Assembly (NCBI GenBank): GCA_007844125.1
Contig: CM017567.1
Span: forward strand, 40,519,190-40,583,189
Origin: Sinonovacula constricta
Taxonomy: Eukaryota; Mollusca; Bivalvia; Cardiida; Solecurtidae
DNA: 64,000 bases
Direction: 5' to 3'
The notes beneath the pieces were generated by a model. The model made no database searches and was not told the DNA's origin. It saw only the letters and a program-made list of their open reading frames with translations. This document shows positions 24,156 through 36,100 of this stretch, piece by piece. Position numbers and translations under genes: made by a program. Positions within the stretch are counted from its first letter, which is position 1. Each line of letters starts with the position of its first letter.

Positions 24156-27100
24156 AGTCTGTCTGTCTGTCCGCTAAAAATCTGAATACTTTGATAACTT
24201 AAAAACTATTAAAGCTAGGCGCATGAAACTTGGTATGTTAATAGGTAGCAATGTGTTTAATATGCACGCGCAAAATTTGGGTCGCTACCTTGAAGGTCAA
24301 GGTAACAGCATGACCTTGCAGCAAAATCGTGTCCAGCCCATAACTTTGTTATTTGAAGTCAAATTTTACAACTATTTCACAGAAATGATCACCATATTGA
24401 GATGACGTGTCGCGAACAACATTTGGGTCGATACCTTGAAGGTCAAAGTTACAGCATGACCTTGCAGCAAAATCGTGTCCGGCCCATACCTTTGTTATTT
24501 GAAGTCGGATTGTACAACTATTTCACAGAAATGATCACCATATTGAGATGATGTGTTGCGCACAACATTTGGGTCGCTACCTTGAAGGTCAAGGTCACAG
24601 CATGACCTTGCAGCAAAATCGTGAAGTTTTGGATAGCGCATTCAGGTGCACTTACCTTAAATGATAGTGCATTAAGGTGCTCATACCTTAAATAAAGGCC
24701 AAACTTAAATGTCATGATAAGTTAACAATTATTTAAGCCAGGTGAATTAAAAAAAATTATGTGAACCCCAACTACTGTAGATTTCCTTCTTTATTACTTC
24801 ATTTTTAAGCCATACTTATACAAATACAGGCTTCAACCTCAAATTAATTATAAATGGCAATAAACAGGAGCGTATGATAATTAAAGAACTTTTTGAGGGA
24901 CCAGTTGGGGACTACTGTATTGCCCGCAATACTATCAAATGCTTGCTATCTTAAACAAAAACCAACAAACTACATGTATCTAGAAAAGCAACAAAGTTGA
25001 CAAAAATTGTTAAGGCAACATGGTAAAAGTTTTGCGTAGGTACAAATCACTTAATACCATGCAATCCACACTTCATGTGTATTTAAATTATTGCATCACT
25101 AACAAGCCAATCAATATATTGTTTATGACTGATTAAAACACATGACATTTATTACTGCATTTCCAGTTTAGAGATTTACTTAGTTGTTGGGGTAAAACAA
25201 GAAGCTGAATTTTTAAAGTGAAAAAGCGTAAAAATGCGGTTTGTTCTCCCCAACTGAAAAGCAGTCCAATCTTTTGAGGCCAGCATGGTCACATATAATA
25301 TAGTAAATATATACACTGATCAGGGTTATAGTCAATTATTCATTATGGTTCAACAAAGTTTTCCTCTTTGGCTAAAAATTTGACCAGCTGTGTCCAAGAT
25401 GTTTTTAAGATGCACATGAATATCATCAATATCATCACTGTACAAGAAGTTGTTGATATTTAAAATGTGATATTAATGTAGCCGGATGATAGGGAGAAAA
25501 TGTGTAAGTGGTCCGATTAGCTAAGTCGGTAGAGCAATCGCCCTGTTAGCGAAGGGTCCCGGGGTCGAGTCTCTGACTGGCTGCACATTTTTCTCCTTAT
25601 GTTACAATGGCGCCCAACGTAAACGACCTGTGGTCGTTACGGTACTCAAGTGTTTGAATTGCTTATGAGTTGTATGTAGAGCATGCGGTCTGTGGAAATT
25701 CAAGAACGAATTTCAAGTTTCCCAGGGTTATGTGGCCAGGTGATAGGGAGAGAATGTGTAAGTGGTTCGGTTAGCTCAGTCGGTAGAGCATTCGCCCTGT
25801 TAGCGAAGGGTCCAGGGTTCGAGTCCCGGACTGGCTGCACATTTTTCTCCCTATGTAACATTAATTTGAGGTAAAAGTAAACTATTGTAAAATAAGTGTT
25901 GTTAAATTGAGAATGTACTTTAAATGTTACATTTTACACTTCTTCAGCCAGGTGTCTTCTATGATTATTTATAAGATTTTGAAATCAAGGTATCTTATAA
26001 ATATGTATGTTTATGTTCTTATAATTATCTTGTTCAATTATATTTTTAAAGTTAAATGCAGAAAAATAGATATACCTTCTTGTCCACACTGTTGAACTTT
26101 TCTTTTTTTTCCATGTTATCAGCTGAATGGGGGTTTCTCCCAATAGACCTTCTGGCATTTTTTTAAAGATATTTTCCAGTTTTTTGCCTATGTCTTCCAG
26201 TAAATGTTTGGCACTGATGTGAAGTATCCTGTTCTTAACCATCTCCAGATTCTCTTGCACCGTTCTCCCTAAAACAGTAAGACTCTGATAAACCCCAGCA
26301 CTGGATTCTATTGAAATATGTCATACATGCATTTCACATTCACATCTGATAAGATGGCTTCAGATACCTGTGTATTTTTTGTCAAATTTCAGTAAGTTGT
26401 TCTTATATTAAAACATGAAATGTTTATTTCACATTGCTTCTTTACTGTTAATAATATTACATTTGTCAACTAGTGTGTGCATGTTCATGTATATGCATGT
26501 GATCAACAAATATATTGTCTTACCTTGCAGCACAGAATCACCAAATTCTTCAGACACTTGCTGTGTTCAAAAGAAGCTGCCCTGGTGTTGGAAGTCCTTA
26601 CAAACACAAAACAAAAGTATTTGAGTTTTGCATACCCTTCAAATGGAAAAAAGATAAAACTATAGAAGAAACTTAAATAGAAAGTTACATATTTTTCAGA
26701 TGCACAAGAGTTTTATTTGGTCTCTGACAAAAGTTAAAACAATGTGTGTTTTATAGGGGTATAACTGATAATATTTCTATGTTTCTAAAGATTTCAAAAA
26801 AGCTTAACTATTTCATGAATTGAAGATGCAGCATTTGCTGTTTGTCCGTTTTTTATTTAAAGGTTATCTTTTAATGAAACACCATATAAACATCAGACTT
26901 AAAATGTCTTTGAGATGTGCAAATTTTGAACTATAAACATGCCACACTAAAATGCAAAATGAAAACAAAAACAGATACCAATACGTAAGGTATATATTAG
27001 GTCAGGCGCGTTTCTGCCATTACACACTTTACGCACGTGCGTAACCTTCGTTCGAAAATTAGAAAATCTAAAAGTACCAGAAACACTCAGAAAGTCGATG

Positions 27101-30100
27101 CCTACACCGGGTTAGGAATGATATATTTTATTTCCGTAGTTTCTATGTTATAAAATCTTATTACCACAAAGGTTTAAAATGATTTAACTTATACACTTCA
27201 GGTTTTTAGTAGTTTACATTTTGCGTTAAGTTCCTTGTATGTCCGCATTTTACCTGTTATTCATTAGAAAAAATAAAACCCAAATATATTCAAAAGTATT
27301 ACTACAAAGGTTATCTTCCTTGTAATTGTGCGTAACTTCAAAAATGGCCCAGATACGCGCCTGTATTAGGTTAAGCAGTATTTTGAGTGTTTCACCAAAC
27401 CTATTATATGTTTTACTTCTCCATTATTATGAGTTGGTGTAGAGGTAAAGTACATGCATATGAAGAATAAGGATGCACTCAGCCTCACACTGCTGGGATT
27501 CTAGTCCCAGTTGGGGCAAAGGACTTAATGTAGGAAGGTCTTCCAGCTGATCTAATGAATTAAAATACTTAAATATCAGTATTTAAAATCACTAAAAAGC
27601 AGACAAACCTGGCCTAATGTATTAAATACTTTAATACCAGTATTTAAAAAACATTAAAAAAGCAGACAAACCTGGTCTAATGCATTAAAATACTGTAATA
27701 TCAGTAATTAAAATCACTAAAAAGCAGACAAACCTGGCCTAATGTATTAAATACTTTAATACCAGTATTTAAAACACTAAAAAGCAGACAAACCTGGTCT
27801 AATTAATTAAAATACTTAAATATCAGTATTTAAAATCACTAAAAAGCAGACAAACTTGGCCTAATCTATTAAATACTTTAATATCAGTATTTAAAATCAC
27901 TAAAAGCAGACAAACCTGGCCTAATGTATTAAATACTTCAATATCACTGTCTAAAATCACTAAAAAGCAGACAAACCTGGCCTAATGTTTTAAATACTTT
28001 AATATCAGTATTTAAAATCACTAAAAAGCAGACAAACCTGGCCTAATGTATTCAAATACTTTAATATCAGTATATATACGGTAATCGACTTTAAAATTTA
28101 TATTTGAAAATGTACTAAAACTGGCAAGAAACAATAAACAACTTTAAAATAATTATTTTAAATTGCACTAAAGAGCAAACAAAACTAACCATATACATTA
28201 ACAGAATTTAAACTTTTCAGTTTACAATGTTCTAAAGAGCAGAAAAATAATAATACACGTATGACATTCAGCTTTATACGCCGAATAAGTCAACAGTCTA
28301 TTTTAAAGTGAATTAAAAACCATAAAAAACTACTTAAAGTAATTTATTTTACACAATTTTCAGAGGTCAGGCTAAATCCAGTTTTGTAGGCTATAATACC
28401 ATCAAAATAAGAAGATGTGCTAAGCTATCAGGCAATAATAAACAAGCAGGCCGTACACGATTTGTATGCATTTTGTTAGTTCTTTCAAATGTCTGCATTC
28501 TAGTGTCAACGTGGAAATCTAGCGCGGTTTGAAAAAAGAGTTTGCCCCTTGCTACCAGTTGTAGCTAGATGTCACTACAGTAACCAATGCTGTGTTATTG
28601 CTATACATATGGGAAAAAACGAGCATATTTTGTATTTCTGTTGCTACAAATTTTGCAATTTAAAAATGAAAACGAATGTGTTATCTATAGATTTTGGGAC
28701 CTAGAGTCACCAAGCTTACGAGTGCCCTGAAATAAAAAGAAACGTAGATCTATAGGTATTGTAGTTGTTATACCAATTGCCTGTAGTGGAAAAATGTTTA
28801 AGTGTTTGCTTATTTTTAAAATCTTCTCACTAATACTCATTTATACTTCATTTATTAATAGATCTCTCTGACTTAATCTATATGGCGTGTTATATCTGCT
28901 TTTAAAATAAAGAATCTAACTTTTTAAACCATTTATTGTATATGGGCATTTGTAAAACTAGTATATAGATAAAGATTATAGACAGGTCATTATGGTAAAT
29001 TGCTGTTTATGCAAATTAGCAATAGTTAAAATTATATGGGCTGCGTAATACCTACATAGTTTGATCCCGTGTCTGTGGAAGATATATATCATACAAGAGT
29101 TACTTCCCTTTTATTTCACTCCCTCCCATAGACATATAAATAGATAGACCGGGCGCGCTATTTATAACCCGTGCGCTTTTGGCCGCCATCTTGGAGAGCA
29201 CGATCGTTTAGCGCGTCTATAGATACGCTATGATAATACAAGGAAAATCTTAAAATATTTTCCGATAACACTGCGCGTTTTGTGTATTTTTATTTCCTTC
29301 AGAGTATTAAACGACACAGTTTCTGCAGTAGTTTATATCTTTTGTATCTTTATATGCATAGCAATTCATATTATTTAAATTAATTTTACCTGATCTGATT
29401 TATAGACATGATGCTGTACATAGTAGGAATCTAGATTGGATGTAACGATCGAGAAGTATATAGGAGATTTTCCCCTATTGTATCGCTCTTATATGATTTT
29501 TGTACAGGATGACTATACTGATGACTATGACTACAGTTAGAGTAATGTTATTTTTCTCTTTTATTTCAATTATAACGGACTATTTAGATCTACTCGGTTC
29601 ATAAACTAATGTGAAGAACCACATAAGCAAGTATTTCTGCTAGCCTAGGCAGACTGAGGCCAAATATTGGATTTAAAAATATAAATAAAATAGTTATAAG
29701 AATTTTCAGTACTTTGCTGCACGATCCCAGAAGATGATGCATACACTTAGCTATTATTTTTTCATTAAAATCACTTTAATATGTTTGCCATGTATAAATG
29801 CAAACATGTAGATGTACACCTAAAGAGATTGAGGTTTTGAGTACCATATAAGTTACTGATTATACTTGGCGTGTATGTTTTATTAAAGATAATAATTTTC
29901 GTTAATACTTTATCTAGTTCACTTTGCATGAGGATTCACACATGGCAGCACCAAAATCTTCAACATCACAGGACACAACAAAAAGAATTAGTAAGTCAAT
30001 CAGTTCGTAGCTTTTATTTATACTCATTATCAATACAATTTTGTATTCTGACCACAGTTATACACTAAAATATTATTACCAAACAATGAAAATCACTAAT

Positions 30101-33100
30101 TTACATGTGACATCATAGCATAAATATTAAATATGCCACTTGTTTTAATAATACAAACTGTAAGCATTTAAAGAAATAAATGTTCACACAGCAAAGTTAA
30201 ATGCTCAAGATTTGCAAAAGGTTTTGGTTGAGGTGCGAATACTTTTAATTTGTGTAGAATACTAAGGTAACATGCATGACATGCCCTTATATTAATGTTA
30301 TTAATAAAAACTTGTTTGTTAAATTTCAGCTCACTATGCTAGTTTATAAAAGATGTTTGAAATAATAAAACATTTTCAAAAATGTTTACTAAAACATAGC
30401 TTTATAATACTATGAATCTTAATGCATATTTAATTAGCTAAAATAATATCTTTGTTAGAAGGAACCAGAGCACAGAATGTGTGATTTCAAGAAGTCATAA
30501 TGTTGAATCTCCAATTTAACTACATGTAGATAAGTGTTCATTTGAACACCTTGGTCAAAATAAAAAAGTTAACATAAAGCGGCAAAGCGACACCTTTGCT
30601 TTTCTTTGAAAGGGCAACACGAAAAAGTATTATGACAGTGAAGTAGAAAAAAAAAATGCATAATATGGAACAAGTGATTTTCTATCACATGGACAAGAAC
30701 TGATTTTCTCAAAATGTGTATAGTTTGTGTGTGCATAATTCTTCCAAACTAGCATATGAAATATCAAGTTCATTTATGCTTTAGTAGCAATCATTAGAGT
30801 TTTATAAAAAAAATATTTACAATGTCTATGCTCAGAATGGGTCCTGGAGACTTTAAAAAATCATTGTAATAAGTATGAATTTACTAAACAATGCACAAGA
30901 ATTAAGCTTCTTTACAACAGCAGGTCTTTTAAAGCAAAGATATTGGAAAAATATTCTACAAATGTGGCTTAAACCTTCCACAGAATTGAAGTATTTCAAC
31001 TACACATGTATACATGGATGTGAAGATGTACAAAACTTAACACTGTCAGGCTATGCTTCCTTGGGGCTTTCTCTTTATCTCAGTTGACTTCAACTAAAAT
31101 ATTGTATCTCTTACAAACGTGTACTTACTGTCTTTTAAAAATAACTGTTTTGTTTGAGTTATGTCGCATTGTTTTTCCCTTCTGTCACAAATTTAAAGTC
31201 TTGGTCATGTGGTGCACTCTTGCAGTGACGTCAGAGTTTTGCGAGGAACCATTTTCTTCTGCAAAAATAAATAATACTTACAATTAATTACAAAGATAAT
31301 CAGGTCAATAATAAACACAAACATGTTATAAAGTAACTGTGTCTGGGTGTTTTATTATGTTTGTTTTCAGCTGCCATGGATATTTACCTCATTTCTGAGC
31401 TGATTATTTAAAAGTATTTTCCATACATTATTATTTCAATTATTTTTTCTTCTTAAATGATAACAAATGGTATTTTCAAATGGTATAAGACAATCAACAA
31501 ATTTTGCTTACTGTTACAATAATGCAGTAATTAAATAAATTTATATAGTACAAAATACCTGAAGTTGTACTGGAAGGTCAACAATTGTTGGGACGGCTCC
31601 ACCCCGCAGTCTCGTTATCTGGCCAGTGCGGTCAATAACGTCTTCAGTGAAGTGCTGGCTGCAGACAAGCGCATGCTTGGAATGTGTAGCACCAGCCCTT
31701 CTACAACCTACAATCCACTTGCTGTGCCGTTCAGGCGACTTGCCTTTGTTTGGGAGACTGAAAAATAAACAGAAAATTTAAGTATGATATTACCCAGTAT
31801 AGTGTATTAAAAGCTCACTAAACCTCACCTAAATACTAAGAACTAAAGTAAATCTCAGAGGAGACAATAATTCTGGCCCCAACTGGGATTCGAACCCGGT
31901 CAGCCAGATCAGTAGTCCAGGTACTCAACCACATCGCTAAAGGGTTAACCCAACAGCAAGGCTGTTGGAAGTGCCTGTAGTGCATATAGGCACTTCCAAC
32001 AGCCTTGCTGTTGGATTAACTCTTTAGTGACGTGGTTGAGTGCCAGCCTACTAATCTGAAGGTCCCGGGTTCAAATTCCCGTTAGGGCCAGGATTATTGT
32101 CTCCTCTAAGATTTACCTTAATGGTGTCAGAAGTAAACGGAAGCCTGGTGTGGCTGTCATGAGATGGGCCTGTGCCCAGAAAAAGTAAAGGGGGAGGAGT
32201 TTAGTGCATATAAGCACTTCCAACAGCCTTGCTGTTGAGTAAAACCTTTAGCGACGTGGTTGAGTGCCAGCCTACTGATCTGAAGGTCCCAGATTCAAAT
32301 CCCCGTTAGGGCCAGGATTATTGTATTTTCTAAGATTTTCTTTATGCCTATAGGCTAATGCACTACAGAACAATTCATGGCACTAGAAGATGTCCAAGGT
32401 ATGTGTACTGAATATGTGCTAAATCAGACATGAAAATACCAGTAGCTAGGCTACTGCATAATATCTACAGGGCTATCCCATTTAAACGAAAAAATCAACT
32501 CTTAGCCGACAATGTATTACAGACCTAAAGTAAATCTTAGAGGAGACAATAATCCTGGCCCTAACGGGGATTCGAACCCGGTCCACCAGATCAGTAGTCC
32601 AGGCACTCAACCACGTCGCTAAAGGGTTAACCCAACAGCAAGGCTGTTGGAAGTGCCTTTATGCACTACAGTCACTACACTCCTCCCCCTTTACTTTTTT
32701 CTGGGCCCAAGCCCATCTCAGGACAGCCACACCAGGCTTCCGTTTACTTCTGACACCATTAAAGTAAATCTTAGAGGAGACAATAATCCTGGCCCTAACG
32801 GGGATTCGAACCCGGTCCACCAGATCAGTAGTCCAGGCACTCAACCACGTCGCTAAAGGGTTAACCCAACAGCAAGGCTGTTGGAAGTGCCTTTATGCAC
32901 TACAGTCACTACAGACCTTATCCTAACGTCTTGTGACATTGGACTACTTAGCCCAGTCATTGGGGCAACAGAATGGGATACAGTCAAAACGTACCTCTCG
33001 CCAAAACGTACCCCCGAAGAGAAGTCAAAACGTACTCCTATTAAGAGTCAAAACGTACTACCGACGAAGTCAAAACATACTATCGACGAAGTCAAAACGT

Positions 33101-36100
33101 ACCCCCTATTGTTAACCAATCAAGGAGAGCTGGTAGATAAATGGTTTGTTATTGACAGTTACTGCTAGGTGTTTTATCGCCTATTGTATACTAATTATGC
33201 GATAATCATAGTCAATAGTCAAAGTTTTGTGCACATAAAGTTAGACGCAAATAAACCCTCGATGTATTGTTTTTAATTTAACCATTTTTTACTTTGACAT
33301 ACAATACGTCTACAAAACGTCCATTTTAAAGGATTCAAGTCATTTATTCAAATAAAATATCAAATATATGTACATTTCAAAAACTCATCTACTAACAATA
33401 ACATTTTCATACAATCGTGACGTTATTATCAATAAAAACTTTCACATCCACTTGTCGAAACGAAAAACAAGTCTATGCTTAAGTGTTATAATAGTGTTAG
33501 TTATTATAATTATAATTGAAAGTAGAATATAACGTACAATTTAAAATATATACGTAATCATCAATGGTACATCACAGATACAACTAACTTGTCGAAACGA
33601 AATACAAGTTAGTTAAATGAATCAATATAAGATATACAATTATTTAAGAAAAGAACACAAAAACAAACATGACACATAAAATAATGATATATGACACGAA
33701 ATGAAAAAAAAATTAAAACCAATACAATGTTAAATATATACGTACTCATCAATGGTACATCACAGATATAACTAACTTGTCGAAACGAAATACAAGTTAG
33801 TTAAAAGAGCAATATAAGATATACAATTATTTAAGAAAAGAAACAAACATGACACATATAATAATGACATATGACACGAAATGATATTTTCACATACTGT
33901 CCGTGTGTGGTGCGTACACATGTGCCAGCTTCCGAAGTAGTGATGATGTTGAAGTCTCGTTGGCTTCATATTTGTCCCATTCTTCGTAGATCCTCTTCTT
34001 CATTTCTTCAGTTCCCTTCCGCTGTATTTTCTTGAGCTTCTTCTCTCTGATGAGGCGTGTCTGGATGGTGATGATTCCTGCTTCTCTGTGAAGTTCTTCG
34101 ACGAGTTGGTAGAATGGCGGTGCTGTATTCGCGTTGAAGTTGAGTCGTCGGTGCCATCCTTCTAGGTCGTTGTTTGTACGGACGGCATGCCCGTACACAG
34201 ACCAGTCTTCTGGTGTCCACATTCCCTCCACCCATGTAGCTTGGATGTAGTCCATCAAGGGGAGGATCGGGGCCGTCGCTTTCGCTCGTAGGTCATCGTA
34301 TGCTGGCTGTATGTGGGCGGCGGGCAGCAGGGGAAGGGGGAAGACCTTTCCTAGAAACTTGTGTGTCCCCTCACGTTGGTAGTAGCTGGCAGGCAGTCCC
34401 AGACTCTGTATCTTTCTCCACACGGCCTGGCTCCAGTGGAAGGAGCACCCGATGACCTTCGCATCTGGAAATACTTTCCGGAGTGCTGACCACATTGCTG
34501 CCTCGTAGTCCACCATGAACTCCGAGACTCTTGGTGAATCTAAGAGGGACTTGATCTTTTTGAGGACCTTCTTGTAGTCTCTCTTACGGCGCCTACTCAT
34601 GAAGACGAACACAAGTGGTAGCTGTTTTGTGTCGCCGTCTGTATTGCGAATAAACGCGTTTACTGAGAATAGTTGCTCAAAGGGGTCTTTTACCTGACGC
34701 GCGATTTTGATCTTGTGTCCGAGTCCAAGATCAGCGGGGTGATCGTGTGGGATGGCCCCGCGCCGGAAGTCGTTGCCACGCTGGAGGACCTTGGCAGGAC
34801 ACCGATGTGACATGCTTCGTTTGCTTTACCACCACGTCACAGAGTTGGCCCGAGCGATCTTCTGTGTGTAGGCGAAGCCGATGGACTCAACCAGCATGTT
34901 CTTGCCCTTAGCTGTACCGCCCTTCACGATCTCGTAGGTCACCGATCTGTCTTCGATGATGGAGCCTGATGGGTTTGGGTCATCGCTGGCGCTCTCTTCG
35001 AGGACTCGCGGCCGCTGGAACGACAACATGCATCTGAAAGATGCTTCACATGCTACATCAGCTGCCGATGAGATGGACAATGTCTCTTTGGCGTAGAGGT
35101 CTTCCTCTGTAGACATCACTTCTTCTCCAGCTGCTGATGTGATGAATGATGTCTCTTTGACGTATGGTTCTTCGTTTGTGTACAGCACTTCTTCATCTCG
35201 TATGGTTGTACCCTCGTGTATAATATTTTCTGCAATGGAAAGCCGCGTGGCTTCCATTACTGGTATGGCTAGATGGAGCTCGGAGATGCCGCCTATCTCA
35301 CTTGTCTCCATGGAGCTTTCGTTACGTTTGCACACAGTGCATGTGAAAGGCAACTCAAGGTCTCCCCTTCTCATCTTCTGATACTGGTATTTTGTGATTC
35401 CAGTATCACAGCCACGATGCTGCCATTCTCCACAGGAGTCGCAACTCACTGCTTGGTGACGATCGTGGACTGGTTTGGAACACTTTTGACAATTCGATAT
35501 CTTTCTCATTTTTGCGAGTGATGTAAATGTTGCCTCGTACACATTTATATATGGTTCCATGTGACAGAATGTTCATGTTTTATGTAAACTGTGAATACAA
35601 CACTAATTACAATCAACGCATTTTCCAATCAGGGACACACATTATCTAATTAGCGCTGATTAAAGAAAACCCGCCGCAATTAAAGAAAACCCGGTAATTG
35701 TAATTAGCGCTGATGAAATTTCAACATTCCTAACAATCTATCTAATAAATATATATACATATTTTAACAAATTGCATTTCTCTACATTATTTAAATTTTA
35801 GTAAAGCATAAGATCCTATTATGTTACGTTAAACATAAAAGTAAAACGATGACACTGTATAAAGTACAACACTTATATTCATAAACATTTAACAGCTGGG
35901 ACACTATTTTTATTTATTTACTATTTATTATCTTATTTTTATTTTTATTACGTTTTCAGTTTTTGATTATGTTATATTTAAGGCAATATTTTCTTCTTTT
36001 TTATAATCTTACTACTATCGTCGAGTGCCCCGTTTTTACGCTGCCCTGTTTCGACGCCATATTTGTTTACCTCGCTACTTTGATATAAGCGACATCCGCT

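Noticed and set aside
25500..25860. Two functional tRNA genes
   Set aside because: A and B boxes are good, but the anticodon loops have C at position 33, the acceptor stems do not pair properly, and both lie inside LTR-like repeats with a primer site and target duplication.
27552..28072. CRISPR-like repeat array
   Set aside because: Units of about 62 bp are directly tandem with no unique spacers; eukaryotic tandem repeat. No CRISPR array is seen anywhere in the window.
31200..31267. Extra THAP-gene exon reading ENGSSQNSDVTAR
   Set aside because: Good acceptor, but no acceptable donor and wrong phase for the preceding exon.
31860..32910. Cluster of five ordinary tRNA-derived SINEs
   Set aside because: The units occur as pairs separated by a fixed 79-80-bp spacer that begins with a primer-binding site and ends with a polypurine tract, and the pairs (or the solo unit) carry 4-bp target duplications. 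This is LTR structure.
34008..34235. 75-codon minus-strand frame
   Set aside because: Alternative frame of the MULE transposase; the other short frames within 33.9-38.2 kb are shadows of the two transposases in the same way.
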